A stretch of 64,000 bases of DNA from Pseudomonas putida (lineage in GTDB: Bacteria; Pseudomonadota; Gammaproteobacteria; Pseudomonadales; Pseudomonadaceae): assembly GCF_001941965.1 (NCBI RefSeq), contig NZ_MKZO01000018.1, positions 1 to 64,000 on the forward strand. The letters run 5' to 3'. A program made the position numbers and the translations under genes. The stretch's first letter is position 1; every line of letters begins with the position of its first letter. The notes under the pieces were generated by a model. That model did not search any database, was not told the origin of the DNA, and saw only the letters and a list, made by a program, of their open reading frames with translations. Shown here in pieces: positions 55,691-64,000 of this stretch.

Positions 55691-55779
55691 CCCGGCTAGT
55701 CTGAAAGGTGTGACGCCGGGCCCCTCTGACGGTCATTCGACCGCCATGTCGGAGTCACTTCCACGACATTGGGAGGGGC
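55691..55779 (+). promoter_or_regulatory. Structured leader masking the ribosome site of the TerC/Alx gene
   Basis: CCCGGC (55691-55696) can pair with GCCGGG (55715-55720). GCCCCTC (55720-55726) is complementary to GAGGGGC (55773-55779), which contains the Shine-Dalgarno sequence, and an inner hairpin CGGTC/GACCG lies between. The conserved core of the manganese yybP-ykoY element was not found. Confidence 0.4.
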
Positions 55780-55781
55780 TC

Positions 55782-56777
55782 ATGACAGCTCTGCATGATT
55801 TCATCAATGCCGAATTCCTCGGCACCAGCAGCCTGCTCTGGCTGGCATTCGTCGTTATCGTCATCGCCCTGCTGGTCTTCGACCTCGGGGTGTTGCACCG
55901 TGACCAGCGCGAAATCGAGATGCGCGAAAGCCTGCTGCTCTACGCCGGGTATTTCAGCGTCGGCCTGATGTTCGGCGGCTGGATCTGGTACGAGCTGGGG
56001 GCGCAGAGCGCGCTGGAGTTCTACACCGGGTTGCTGGTGGAACAGTCGCTGTCGATGGACAACGTCTTCGTCATGGCGATGATCTTCGGCTTCTTCGGCA
56101 TCCCCCGGCGCTACCAGCACCGCGTGCTGTTCTGGGGGATCCTCGGGGTGGTGGTGCTGCGGGCGATCATGATCGGCGTGGGCAGCGCGCTGGTGAAGGA
56201 ATTCGAGTGGATCCTCTACGTGTTCGGCGCCTTCCTGCTGATCACCGGGGTGAAGATGCTGTTCAGCCGCGAGGACGCGCACCCGGACCTGGCCAACAAC
56301 CCGCTGATCAGGTTCATCAAGAAGCATGTGCGGGTCACCGACCGCCTGCATGACGCGCACTTCTTCGTGCGCCTGACGCCACCGGGCGGGTCGAAGGCGA
56401 TCCTGTACGCAACGCCGCTGTTCCTGGCGCTGGTGCTGATCGAACTGGCCGACCTGGTGTTCGCGGTGGACAGCGTGCCGGCGATCTTCTCGATCACCCA
56501 GGATCCGTTCATCGTCTATACGTCGAACATCTTTGCGATTCTTGGATTGCGGGCGCTGTACTTCGCGCTGGCGGCGTTGATGCACCGGTTCGTGTACCTG
56601 AAGTACGCGCTGGCGCTGGTGCTGATCTTCATTGGCGGGAAGATCTTCCTGCACGGCTTCATCGGCAAGATCCCGGCGCTGGTGTCGCTGGGGGTGACCT
56701 TCGGGTTGCTGGCGGGTGGGGTGGTGCTGTCGCTGTTCAAGACCCGGGATGAGAAAACGCCCCAGAAAGAAGGCTGA
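55782..56777 (+). CDS. TerC/Alx family membrane protein
   Basis: A 331-residue polytopic protein (about nine hydrophobic segments) of the TerC/Alx family. In other bacteria members export manganese or load metal onto secreted enzymes, and E. coli alx is controlled by a leader RNA that senses pH and Mn2+. Conserved acidic membrane motifs are seen: VEQSLSMDNVFVMAMIF and LIELADLVFAVDSVPAIF. GGGAGGGG precedes the start at MTALHDF. A REP palindrome follows. Confidence 0.88.
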   Translation: MTALHDFINAEFLGTSSLLWLAFVVIVIALLVFDLGVLHRDQREIEMRESLLLYAGYFSVGLMFGGWIWYELGAQSALEFYTGLLVEQSLSMDNVFVMAMIFGFFGIPRRYQHRVLFWGILGVVVLRAIMIGVGSALVKEFEWILYVFGAFLLITGVKMLFSREDAHPDLANNPLIRFIKKHVRVTDRLHDAHFFVRLTPPGGSKAILYATPLFLALVLIELADLVFAVDSVPAIFSITQDPFIVYTSNIFAILGLRALYFALAALMHRFVYLKYALALVLIFIGGKIFLHGFIGKIPALVSLGVTFGLLAGGVVLSLFKTRDEKTPQKEG

Positions 56778-56785
56778 TCGCTGAA

Positions 56786-56877
56786 CCTGTGGGAGCTGGC
56801 TTGTCGGACCGCCGAACCGCAGCGATTGCTATGGTGAATTCACTACAGCTATCGCTGGCAAGCCAGCTCCCACAGGG
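56786..56877. repeat. REP-type element, GTGGGAGC family, copy 3, with a mosaic left arm
   Basis: The right arm (56851-56876) is the normal ATCGCTGGCAAGCCAGCTCC sequence. The left arm has CCTGTGGGAGCTGGCTTG (56786-56803), then TCGGACCGCCGAACCGC before AGCGAT, so the pairing is broken by 17 bases that look like part of another repeat type. Confidence 0.75.
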
Positions 56878-56901
56878 GACAGTGCAGGCCTTCAAAATGG
56901 A

Positions 56902-58131
56902 TCAGTGGCTGCTGCGCAGCATCTCCTTCGGCACATACTTGCCGATCTCGTACTTGCCGATCGCCGCCCGGTGCACCTCATCCGGGCCATCGGCCAGGCG
57001 CAAGGTGCGCTGCATCGCATACATGTAGGCCAGCGGGAAGTCTCCGGACACCCCGGCGCCACCATGGATCTGGATCGCCCGGTCGATCACCTTCAACGCC
57101 ACGTTCGGCGCCACCACCTTGATCTGCGCGATCTCGCTGCGGGCCACCTTGTTGCCCACGGTGTCCATCATGAACGCCGCCTTCAAGGTCAGCAGGCGAG
57201 CCATGTCGATCTCCATCCGCGAGTCGGCGATCTTGTCGATGTTGCCGCCCAGCCGCGCCAGCGGACGACCGAAGGCCGTGCGCTCCACCGAACGCTTGCA
57301 CATCAGTTCCAGCGCGCGCTCGGCCATGCCGATCGAACGCATGCAGTGGTGAATCCGCCCCGGGCCAAGGCGCCCCTGGGCGATCTCGAAACCACGGCCC
57401 TCGCCCAGCAGCACGTTTTCGTACGGCACCCGCACATTCTCGAACAGCACCTCGGCATGCCCGTGCGGCGCATCGTCATAGCCGAACACCGGCAGCGGCC
57501 GGACGATCTTCACACCCGGGGCATCGGTGGGCACGAGGATCATCGAATGCTGCTGGTGCCGCGGATTGTCCGGGTTGCTCAGGCCCATGAAGATCATCAC
57601 CTTGCAACGCGGGTCGCAGGCGCCGGAAGTCCACCATTTGCGCCCGTTGATCACCCACTCATCTCCCTGGCGCTCGGCGCGGGCGGCCATGTTGGTGGCG
57701 TCCGACGACGCTACGTCGGGCTCGGTCATGGCGAAGGCGGAACGGATGTCACCGCGCAACAGCGGTTCCAGCCATTGGCGCTTCTGCTCCTCGCTGCCGT
57801 AACGCACCAGCACTTCCATATTGCCGGTGTCCGGCGCCGAGCAGTTGAACGGTTCCGGCCCGAGCAGCGAGCGGCCCATGATCTCGGCCAGCGGCGCGTA
57901 TTCCAGGTTGGTCAGGCCGGCGCCCAGTTCCGACTCGGGCAGGAACAGGTTCCACAGGCCCTCGGCCTTCGCCTTGTTCTTCAGTTCTTCCATGATCGCC
58001 GTCGGCTGCCAGCGATCACCCTCGGCGACCTGTTGCTCGAACACCGCCTCGGCGGGATAGACATAGGTGTCCATGAACGCCGTGACGCGTTCGCGCAGGG
58101 CCTGGACCTTGGGTGTGTAGGCGAAATCCAT
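56902..58131 (-). CDS. Acyl-CoA dehydrogenase
   Basis: A 409-residue FAD-dependent acyl-CoA dehydrogenase. The N-terminal helical domain, the FAD-binding region [21 protein letters not shown], and the C-terminal [21 protein letters not shown] and [12 protein letters not shown] segments are intact. The sequence belongs to the long-chain/ACAD11-like group. The acyl substrate is not predictable. It is divergent from a LysR gene 138 bp away, which probably regulates it. Confidence 0.9.
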   Translation of the reverse strand: MDFAYTPKVQALRERVTAFMDTYVYPAEAVFEQQVAEGDRWQPTAIMEELKNKAKAEGLWNLFLPESELGAGLTNLEYAPLAEIMGRSLLGPEPFNCSAPDTGNMEVLVRYGSEEQKRQWLEPLLRGDIRSAFAMTEPDVASSDATNMAARAERQGDEWVINGRKWWTSGACDPRCKVMIFMGLSNPDNPRHQQHSMILVPTDAPGVKIVRPLPVFGYDDAPHGHAEVLFENVRVPYENVLLGEGRGFEIAQGRLGPGRIHHCMRSIGMAERALELMCKRSVERTAFGRPLARLGGNIDKIADSRMEIDMARLLTLKAAFMMDTVGNKVARSEIAQIKVVAPNVALKVIDRAIQIHGGAGVSGDFPLAYMYAMQRTLRLADGPDEVHRAAIGKYEIGKYVPKEMLRSSH

Positions 58132-58221
58132 GAGCAGTACCTTCTTCGTGAAAGGGATCTGGAAAGGATGCTAGATCACCGATCAAAATCCACCTAGTCT
58201 ATTTTCGGCGTGTATAAACAT

Positions 58222-58238
58222 TCATAACCGATATATGA
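58222..58238. promoter_or_regulatory. Candidate LysR-type operator between the acyl-CoA dehydrogenase and lysR genes
   Basis: TCATA-ACCGATA-TATGA is a perfect 5-bp dyad in the AT-rich divergent intergenic region, about 32 bp upstream of the lysR start codon. It is a T-N-A-type palindrome but not the strict T-N11-A spacing. Confidence 0.4.
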
Positions 58239-58269
58239 TCGGCCGATAACACCAACAAGAGCGGTGCCC

Positions 58270-59196
58270 ATGAACCTGAACAAGGTCGACCTGAATCTGT
58301 TCATCGTTTTCGATGCGATCTACACCGAAGCCAACCTGACCCGTGCCGGGCAGATCGTCGGCATCACCCAGCCGGCGGTGTCCAACGCCCTGGCGCGGTT
58401 GCGCGAGACCTTCAACGATCCGCTGTTCGTGCGCACCGCCCAGGGTATGGTGCCGACGCCCATGGCGCAGAACATCATCGGCCCGGTGCGCAACGCCCTG
58501 TCGCTGCTGCGGGTGTCGGTGCAGGAAAGCCGCATCTTCAACCCGCTGCAGGCCAACAAGACCTTCCGCATCAGCATGACCGACCTCACCGAGGCGGTGA
58601 TCCTGCCGCCGCTGTTCCAGCGCCTGCGCCGCCTGGCCCCGGCGGTGGTGATCGAGAGTTTCCTGTGCAAACGCCGCGAAACCACCAAGGAACTGGCCGC
58701 CGGGCGCCTGGACTTCGCCGTGGATGCGCCGCTCAACACCGACCCGCAGGTACGCCACGTCAAGCTGATGCAGGACCAGTACGTCTGCGCCCTGCGCCAG
58801 GGGCATCCGATGGCGAAAGACAAGATCAGCCTCGACGAGTACATGGGCATGACCCATATCCATATCTCCAGCCGCCGTAATGGCCTGGGTTATGTGGACC
58901 TGGCGCTGGGCAAGATGGGGCTGCAGCGGCGCATTGCCCTGCGCTCGCAGCATTACCTGATGGCGTCCCAGGTGCTGCAGCAGACCGATATGGTGATGAC
59001 CGTGCCGGAGCGCTTTGCCCGGCGCCACCAACTGAACTACGTGCGTTTGCCGGTGAACGATGTGCCGCCGCTGGAAACCCATCTGTACTGGCATGAAAGC
59101 ACCGACCAGGACCCGGCCAACCGCTGGATGCGCGAGCAGATGATCGAGTTGTGCCAGGCGGTGGTGGCGCAGGATGAGCGGGAGGCGAAGCAGTAG
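58270..59196 (+). CDS. LysR-type transcriptional regulator
   Basis: A 308-residue LysR-family protein. The helix-turn-helix at about 22-45 (NLTRAGQIVGITQPAVSNALARLR) and the effector domain are intact (VAVLVHPDN-type cleft residues are replaced here by QDQYVCALRQGHPMAKD). ATG 58270 is preferred to the GTG at 58264. Divergent from the acyl-CoA dehydrogenase gene, which is its likely target. Ended by a strong hairpin (59206-59254). Confidence 0.9.
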   Translation: MNLNKVDLNLFIVFDAIYTEANLTRAGQIVGITQPAVSNALARLRETFNDPLFVRTAQGMVPTPMAQNIIGPVRNALSLLRVSVQESRIFNPLQANKTFRISMTDLTEAVILPPLFQRLRRLAPAVVIESFLCKRRETTKELAAGRLDFAVDAPLNTDPQVRHVKLMQDQYVCALRQGHPMAKDKISLDEYMGMTHIHISSRRNGLGYVDLALGKMGLQRRIALRSQHYLMASQVLQQTDMVMTVPERFARRHQLNYVRLPVNDVPPLETHLYWHESTDQDPANRWMREQMIELCQAVVAQDEREAKQ

Positions 59197-59205
59197 CAGG
59201 CGGGA

Positions 59206-59254
59206 GCCGGTCTGCGGCAGGGAGTGCGTGGTTCCCTGCCCCGGACCGGCTTGT
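59206..59254 (+). terminator. Terminator of the LysR gene
   Basis: A two-part stem: GCCGGTC (59206-59212) with GACCGGC (59244-59250), and inside it GGCAGGGA (59216-59223) with TCCCTGCC (59233-59240), followed by TTGTT. Confidence 0.75.
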
Positions 59255-59263
59255 TGCTCAAGG

Positions 59264-59385
59264 TGTTCTCGAGGGCCCTATCGCTGGCAAGCCAGCTTCC
59301 ACAGGGTCAGCGTAGTAAGCGGGCCCACCGTTTGACTCCAGGCCCAGGGGGGACTGGCTTGCCAGCGATAGGGCCCTCGAGAACA
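59264..59385. repeat. REP-type element, GTGGGAGC family, copy 4, with 32-bp extended arms
   Basis: Arms 59264-59295 and 59354-59385 are perfectly complementary over 32 bp. They include GAGGGCCC outside the usual GGCTTGCCAGCGAT core. It lies between two convergent genes. Confidence 0.85.
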
Positions 59386-59390
59386 GAAGA

Positions 59391-60047
59391 TCAGAAGGTC
59401 ATTTCCTTCACATCGTCAGCCACGATCAGCTTGCCCGCGGTCTTCTCGATGATTTCCTCGACACTCACCCCCGGCGCCGTCTCCTTGAGGATGAACGCGC
59501 CGTTCTCGATCTCCAGGTAAGCCAGGTCGGTGAGCACCTTGCGGATACAGCCGGCGCCGGTCAGCGGCAGGCTGCAGCGCGGCAGCAGCTTGGATTCGCC
59601 GTCCTTGGAAGCGTGGGTCATGGTGACGATGATGTTCTCGGCACCGGCCACCAGGTCCATCGCCCCGCCCATGCCCTTGACCAGCTTGCCGGGGATCATC
59701 CAGGAGGCGATGTTGCCCTCCACGTCCACTTCGAAAGCGCCGAGCACGGTGAGGTCGACATGCCCGCCGCGGATCATCGCGAAGGATTCGGCCGAGTTGA
59801 AGATCGACGCGCCACGGCGGGCGGTCACGGTCTGCTTGCCGGCGTTGATCATGTCGGCGTCGAGCTGGCTTTCGGTGGGGAATTCGCCCATGCCGAGCAG
59901 GCCGTTTTCCGATTGCAGCATCACGTCCATATCCGCCGGAACGTAGTTGGCCACCAGGGTCGGGATGCCGATGCCGAGGTTGACGTAGTAACCGTCCTTG
60001 AGTTCGCGGGCGACGCGCTGGGCCATTTGTTCGCGGGTAAGTGCCAT
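59391..60047 (-). CDS. CoA-transferase subunit B (3-oxoacid or dehydrocarnitine type)
   Basis: A 218-residue beta subunit of a class I CoA-transferase. The catalytic glutamate is Glu47 in SENGLLGMG, and GGHVDLTVLGAFEVD and GKLVKGMGGAMDLV are conserved. Such enzymes move CoA from succinyl-CoA to a 3-oxo-acid. Sequence resembles both ScoB-type and P. aeruginosa DhcB-type (dehydrocarnitine) subunits, so the substrate is left open. The start at MALTREQMAQ follows gagatc. It lies 32 bp after subunit A. Confidence 0.9.
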   Translation of the reverse strand: MALTREQMAQRVARELKDGYYVNLGIGIPTLVANYVPADMDVMLQSENGLLGMGEFPTESQLDADMINAGKQTVTARRGASIFNSAESFAMIRGGHVDLTVLGAFEVDVEGNIASWMIPGKLVKGMGGAMDLVAGAENIIVTMTHASKDGESKLLPRCSLPLTGAGCIRKVLTDLAYLEIENGAFILKETAPGVSVEEIIEKTAGKLIVADDVKEMTF

Positions 60048-60079
60048 GGTCAGGATCTCTTTGTTGTTCTGGGGACGGG

Positions 60080-60778
60080 TCAGGCTTTGACGGTGCGCTT
60101 TTCGATGCGCTTCTCGAAGGTGCCGACGATGACCCGGTCGACATAGATGCCCGGGGTATGGATCTCGGTCGGCAGCAGGACGCCTGGCTCGACGATTTCC
60201 TCGACCTCGACCACGGTGATCCTGCCGGCGGTGGCAGCCAGCGGGTTGAAGTTCTGGGCGGTGTTGCGGTACACCACGTTGCCGTAGTGGTCGGCTTTCC
60301 AGCCCTTGACGATGGCGAAGTCGCCGGTGATGGCTTCTTCGAGGATGTAGTGGCGGCCGTTGAACTGGCGCACTTCCTTGCCCTCGGCGACCGGGGTGCC
60401 GTAGCCGGTGGCGGTGTAGAAGGCCGGGATCCCGGCGCCGCCGGCGCGCATCTTCTCGGCGAGGGTGCCTTGCGGGGTCAGTTCCACTTCCAGTTCGCCG
60501 CTGAGCAACTGGCGTTCGAATTCGGCGTTTTCGCCAACATAGGAGGCGATCATCTTGCGGATCTGGCGGTCTTCCAGCAGCACGCCGAGGCCGAAGCCGT
60601 CGACGCCGCAGTTGTTGGAGACCACGGTCAGGCCGGTGACGCCGCGGCGCTTGATTTCGGCGATGAGGTTCTCGGGGATGCCGCACAGGCCGAAGCCGCC
60701 GGCCAGTACCGTCATGTCGTCGGTCAAGCCTTCGAGGGCCTGTTCATAGGTTGCTACGCGCTTGTCCAGTCCGGCCAT
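60080..60778 (-). CDS. CoA-transferase subunit A (3-oxoacid or dehydrocarnitine type)
   Basis: A 232-residue alpha subunit. The CoA-binding motif [13 protein letters not shown] is at 27-39, and [17 protein letters not shown] and [19 protein letters not shown] are conserved. With the downstream subunit B it forms one enzyme. The start at [10 protein letters not shown] is the family N-terminus; 45 in-frame codons upstream cover an AT-rich promoter region and are not credible. It is divergent from a LysR gene, as in the P. aeruginosa dhc cluster. Confidence 0.9.
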   Translation of the reverse strand: MAGLDKRVATYEQALEGLTDDMTVLAGGFGLCGIPENLIAEIKRRGVTGLTVVSNNCGVDGFGLGVLLEDRQIRKMIASYVGENAEFERQLLSGELEVELTPQGTLAEKMRAGGAGIPAFYTATGYGTPVAEGKEVRQFNGRHYILEEAITGDFAIVKGWKADHYGNVVYRNTAQNFNPLAATAGRITVVEVEEIVEPGVLLPTEIHTPGIYVDRVIVGTFEKRIEKRTVKA

Positions 60779-60898
60779 GTGATCCGCCTTGTTGTCGTTG
60801 TTGGGGCTTGCTTTGGGCTTGAACGGATCTTCCTCCTTGGGCACTGATTTGTTAATTTTGTTTTTCTCATTGATTGATTTGGAATTCAAAACAATCCC

Positions 60899-61807
60899 AT
60901 GAACCTCAAGCAACTACGGGCGTTCGTCGCCGTCGCCACCTACCAGAGCTTCGCCCAGGCGGGCGAGCATCTGCACCTTTCGCAGCCAGCGCTGAGCCTG
61001 ACCATCAAGGGGCTTGAAGAGCAGTTGGGTGGCGCCCTGCTCAGCCGCACCACCCGCAGCGTCAGCCTGACCCCGGAGGGCGAGGTGCTGCTGCCCCTGG
61101 CCCGGCGCCTGCTGGCGGACTGGGACAACACCGAGGAGCTGCTGCGCCAGCACTTCACCCTGCAACTGGGGCGGGTATCGGTGGCGGCCATGCCGGCCTT
61201 TGCCGGCAACCTGCTGCCTCCGGTGCTCAAGCTGTTTCGCCAGCGCTACCCGCGGGTAAACGTCACGGTGCATGACGTGATCAATGAACAGGTGCTGGAG
61301 CTGGTGCGCAACCGCCGGGTCGAGCTGGGGATAGGTTTCGAGCCGGAGGCCAGCGAGCCGTTGCTGTTCCGCCCCTTGTACCTGGACCGTTTCGTTGCGG
61401 TGGTGCCGAAGGATTCACCACTGGCCGGGCAGGCGCAGGTGAGCTGGACGGAGCTGCTGCGCCAGGACTTCATCGCCCTGCAACGACCGTCGGCGGTGCG
61501 CTTGCTGCTGGAGCGGCATGTGGCGGCGGATCACGGTCGGCTGGCGGTGGCGTTCGAGAGTCACCAGTTGTCTACCATTGGCCGGATGGTGGCCAATGGG
61601 TTGGGCGTCAGTGCGGTGCCGGCGTTGTGCATCGGGCAGATGCGCGAACTGGGCGCGCAGTGCGTGGCGCTGGTGGAGCCGGTGGTGGAGCGGCGGATCG
61701 GGGTGATGATGCTGGCGGATCACAAGCTGTCGGCGGCGGCGCAGGCGGTTTTGGAGGTATTGGTGGCTGAGGTCACCGATCCTGGTTGTGATTTGTGGTG
61801 TGGCTGA
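60899..61807 (+). CDS. LysR-type transcriptional regulator, probable activator of the CoA-transferase genes
   Basis: A 302-residue LysR protein with an N-terminal helix-turn-helix ([20 protein letters not shown]; then [19 protein letters not shown]). It is divergent from the CoA-transferase pair across 120 bp, the classic LysR arrangement; in P. aeruginosa a similarly placed LysR gene, dhcR, controls dhcAB. Its stop codon lies inside the outer arm of a REP-type palindrome. Confidence 0.88.
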   Translation: MNLKQLRAFVAVATYQSFAQAGEHLHLSQPALSLTIKGLEEQLGGALLSRTTRSVSLTPEGEVLLPLARRLLADWDNTEELLRQHFTLQLGRVSVAAMPAFAGNLLPPVLKLFRQRYPRVNVTVHDVINEQVLELVRNRRVELGIGFEPEASEPLLFRPLYLDRFVAVVPKDSPLAGQAQVSWTELLRQDFIALQRPSAVRLLLERHVAADHGRLAVAFESHQLSTIGRMVANGLGVSAVPALCIGQMRELGAQCVALVEPVVERRIGVMMLADHKLSAAAQAVLEVLVAEVTDPGCDLWCG

Positions 61808-61900
61808 TGGCCTCATCGCTGGCAAGCCAGCTCCCACAGGTATCGCGTGCACCGCATAACCCTGTGGGAGCTGGCTTGCCAGCGATAGGGCCATCAGCCA
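61801..61900. repeat. REP-type element, GTGGGAGC family, copy 5, with extended arms
   Basis: Arms TGGCTGATGGC / GCCATCAGCCA at the ends (61801-61811, 61890-61900) enclose the core pair (61815-61840 and 61861-61886 approx.). The left end overlaps the LysR stop codon. The orientation is opposite to copies 1 and 2 (tail-out rather than head-out). Confidence 0.85.
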
Positions 61901-61928
61901 CAAAGAAAATTCAGGAGGAGTTTCACAG

Positions 61929-62750
61929 ATGAGAACGACAACACTCGGCAACCACCAGGTCCCGGTCATCGGCCAGGGCACCTGGTACATGGGCGAGGAC
62001 CCGGGCAAGCGGCGCAGCGAAGTCGCTGCCCTGCAACAAGGTATCGACCTCGGACTGACCCTGATCGATACCGCGGAGATGTACGCCGAAGGCGGCGCCG
62101 AGGAAGTGGTCGGCGAAGCCCTGGCCGGGCGCCGCGAGCAGGTCTACCTGGTCAGCAAGGTCTACCCGCACAACGCCAGCCGCAAGGGCGCCATCGCCGC
62201 CTGCGAACGCAGCCTGCAACGCCTGGCCACCGACCACATCGACCTCTACCTGCTGCACTGGCGCGGCCAGTATCCGCTGGAAGAAACCGTCGACGCCTTC
62301 GAGCGCCTGCGCGAGGCCGGCAAGATCGGGCGCTGGGGCGTGTCGAACTTCGATACCGACGATATGCGCGAGCTGGACAACCCGGCCTGCGCCACCAACC
62401 AGGTGCTGTACAACCCGCAGCAGCGCGGCATCGAGTTCGACCTGCTGCCCTGGTGCCGCGAACATCAGGTGCCGGTCATGGCCTACTGTCCGCTGGCCCA
62501 GGCCGGACGCCTGTTGAATCATCCGGTGTTGGCGAAAATCGCTGAACAGCATGGCGTGACGCCTGCCCAGGTCAGCCTGGCCTGGGTCACCCGCAATGAC
62601 GGGGTGATCGCCATTCCCAAGGCCGTGGAACCGCGCCACGTCCAGCTCAATGCCGGGGCCGGCAAGCTGGTACTCAAGGCCGAGGACCTGCAGGCCATCG
62701 ACCAGGCCTTCCCGGCGCCTACCCGCAAGCAGCGCCTGGCGATGGTCTGA
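61929..62750 (+). CDS. Aldo/keto reductase
   Basis: A 273-residue (alpha/beta)8-barrel NADPH-dependent oxidoreductase. The catalytic tetrad is Asp47, Tyr52, Lys77 and His110 (in DTAEMY, VSKVYPH and LYLLHWRG). The C-terminal NADPH site IAIPKAVEPRHVQLN is intact. The substrate is unknown. GGAGGAG lies upstream. It stands alone, convergent with a small membrane-protein gene. Confidence 0.92.
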   Translation: MRTTTLGNHQVPVIGQGTWYMGEDPGKRRSEVAALQQGIDLGLTLIDTAEMYAEGGAEEVVGEALAGRREQVYLVSKVYPHNASRKGAIAACERSLQRLATDHIDLYLLHWRGQYPLEETVDAFERLREAGKIGRWGVSNFDTDDMRELDNPACATNQVLYNPQQRGIEFDLLPWCREHQVPVMAYCPLAQAGRLLNHPVLAKIAEQHGVTPAQVSLAWVTRNDGVIAIPKAVEPRHVQLNAGAGKLVLKAEDLQAIDQAFPAPTRKQRLAMV

Positions 62751-62753
62751 GCA

Positions 62754-62948
62754 TCACTGGCTGAACTTGACCCCGAGCGTGATCGCATGCCAGGTCGTCA
62801 GCGCCAGACCCGCCAGCAGGAACGCCGCCGGTATTGGCAACAACGCCAGCATCGGCGTCAGGCGCTGGCCGGTCCGCCGGATAAACATCCCCACCGCGGC
62901 GATGGCCACGACAAAGCCCATGGTCAACGCCCATCCGAATTCACTCAT
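62754..62948 (-). CDS. Small two-helix membrane protein
   Basis: A 64-residue protein with two hydrophobic helices (WALTMGFVVAIAAVGMFI and MLALLPIPAAFLLAGLALTTW) and a basic turn RRTGQRLTP. The ribosome site is weak. It converges on the aldo/keto reductase gene with a 3-bp gap. No family was recognised. Confidence 0.55.
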   Translation of the reverse strand: MSEFGWALTMGFVVAIAAVGMFIRRTGQRLTPMLALLPIPAAFLLAGLALTTWHAITLGVKFSQ

Positions 62949-63074
62949 TGCGACTCATCCATACCCTGTAATCGACTGCGACTTTGAAAGGGGGGTATTT
63001 ATAGAGCTACAAAAAAACCAATGATATGGATTTCTCCTTACATACTTTTCAAAGTGTTGCATGCCTCAAGGCAC

Positions 63075-64000
63075 TCAATGAAAGTCCCGACTGCGTACAT
63101 CCAGCCCGCTCAATAGCGGGCTGAGATCTTCCATTCGCCGGGCAATGAGATGGCGCACGCCCTCGGCGAATTCCAGCTTGCCGCGCACCTGCATCAGTTG
63201 CGAGCCCACCAGCACCCGGCGCTGGCGCTCGGCCAGATCGCGCCAGACCACCACGTTGAGCATGCCGAATTCGTCTTCAAGGGTGACGAAGGTCACGCCA
63301 CTGGCGGTCTGCGGCCGCTGCCGCCCCACTACCAGCCCGGCAACGCTGATGCTGTCGCCGTGCTCGACATCGTCCAGCGCCCGCGAACTGCGGCAACCCA
63401 TGGCGGTGAGGCGGCGGCGCAGCAGGCTCAGTGGATGCGGACCAAGGGTGGTGCCGATGCTGTTGTAGTCGGCGAACAGGTCCTCACCCACGCTTGGCGC
63501 AGGTAGCGCCACCGCGACTTCGGGCGTTGGCTCGACGGCAGCGAACAACGGTAGTTGCGCCTGCACCGCCGCCACTTCCCAGCGCGCCTGGTAACGGTGC
63601 CCGGCCAGCGCGGCAAGGGCTCCGGCATCGGCGAGCAGGTCGCGGGCGCGGCCGTCGAGTCCGGCGCGCAGGCACAGGTCGCCGACATCGCGGAATGCCT
63701 GCATCTCTCGCACCCTGGTCAGGCGCAAGGCATCGTCTTCGCGAAACCCGCGAATCTGCCGCAGCCCGATACGCAGCGCCAACGCGCCACCCTCCCCCGG
63801 CTCCAGGCTGCAATCCCAATGGCTGTGATGGACATCCAGCGGACGGATCTCGATGCGGTGCCGGCGGGCGTCCTGGAGAATCTGGTCCGGACTGTAGAAA
63901 CCCATGGGCCAGCTGTTAATCAGGGCGCAGGCGAAGATCGCCGGCTCATGGCACTTGAGCCAGCAACTGGCGTAGGTCAACAGGGCGAAGCTGGCGGCGT
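63075..64000 (-). CDS. dnaE2: Error-prone DNA polymerase DnaE2 (ImuC), C-terminal part
   Basis: The window holds the C-terminal 308 or so residues; the gene runs off the right edge, so the true start is not visible. Segments [34 protein letters not shown] and [28 protein letters not shown] match DnaE2/ImuC, the SOS-induced translesion subunit that works with ImuA-ImuB. The imuA-imuB genes usually lie upstream, outside this window. The stop lies 126 bp from the small membrane-protein gene. Confidence 0.9.
   Translation of the reverse strand, partial: AASFALLTYASCWLKCHEPAIFACALINSWPMGFYSPDQILQDARRHRIEIRPLDVHHSHWDCSLEPGEGGALALRIGLRQIRGFREDDALRLTRVREMQAFRDVGDLCLRAGLDGRARDLLADAGALAALAGHRYQARWEVAAVQAQLPLFAAVEPTPEVAVALPAPSVGEDLFADYNSIGTTLGPHPLSLLRRRLTAMGCRSSRALDDVEHGDSISVAGLVVGRQRPQTASGVTFVTLEDEFGMLNVVVWRDLAERQRRVLVGSQLMQVRGKLEFAEGVRHLIARRMEDLSPLLSGLDVRSRDFH

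Noticed and set aside
55631..55781. yybP-ykoY manganese riboswitch before the TerC/Alx gene
   Set aside because: The leader folds, but the conserved core sequence of that riboswitch class was not found.

Overview
The window is chromosomal DNA from a fluorescent Pseudomonas, probably of the P. putida / P. fluorescens lineage. The evidence is a fused nuoC/nuoD gene in a complete 13-gene nuo operon, a dimeric Icd next to a monomeric Idh, a PvdQ-type acylase, a 3-hydroxylase-type cupin beside the nudJ-mnmA-hflD-purB block, high-GC coding bias, and two families of GTGGGAGC/TAGGAGCG REP-type palindromes. No rRNA, tRNA, CRISPR array, transposase or integrase was seen. Most of the window is core genome; the accessory parts lie at about 31.7-33.5 kb, 42.0-44.5 kb and 50.9-53.1 kb.

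0-7 kb: clpA and clpS (minus strand; proteolysis and the N-end rule adaptor), cspD (plus), then divergent icd (minus) and idh (plus). 7-16 kb: nudJ, mnmA, hflD, purB (tRNA thiolation, purine synthesis), the ribosomal oxygenase roxA with a coupled GNAT gene, a secreted secretin-fragment-like protein, aceA (glyoxylate shunt) behind a long structured leader, and a YhhN membrane protein. Both isocitrate dehydrogenases and isocitrate lyase are therefore here; icd and aceA share an exact 16-bp upstream sequence.

16.6-31.6 kb: nuoA-B-CD-E-F-G-H-I-J-K-L-M-N, the proton-pumping NADH:quinone oxidoreductase, with a sigma70-like promoter, a candidate Fur box and a terminator after nuoN. 31.7-33.3 kb: a small phage/tailocin-derived relic (Ogr zinc finger, CI-type repressor, holin-like protein, truncated LuxR regulator), followed by a TonB-dependent receptor gene; a 25-bp perfect dyad lies between the LuxR and receptor genes.

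35.7-42 kb: a DUF5064 gene, a PerM/AI-2E transporter, trhP (tRNA hydroxylation), pvdQ, a Fur-like winged-helix gene and a small membrane protein. 42-44.5 kb: a secreted hypothetical protein, a Mor-type activator and two tandem DUF2589 paralogues, the best candidate for an undescribed system. 44.5-50.6 kb: tamB-tamA (outer-membrane assembly) and a GNAT gene.

50.9-53.1 kb: an AT-richer islet with small hypothetical genes, a NucS-like PD-(D/E)XK nuclease, and a coupled pair made of a membrane protein and a 48-residue proline-rich protein (easily missed). 53.3-64 kb: xthA, a PstS/OmpA fusion, an Alx/TerC membrane protein with a structured leader, an acyl-CoA dehydrogenase with a divergent LysR gene, a CoA-transferase (two subunits) with a divergent LysR gene, an aldo/keto reductase, a 64-residue membrane protein, and the C-terminal part of dnaE2 running off the right edge.
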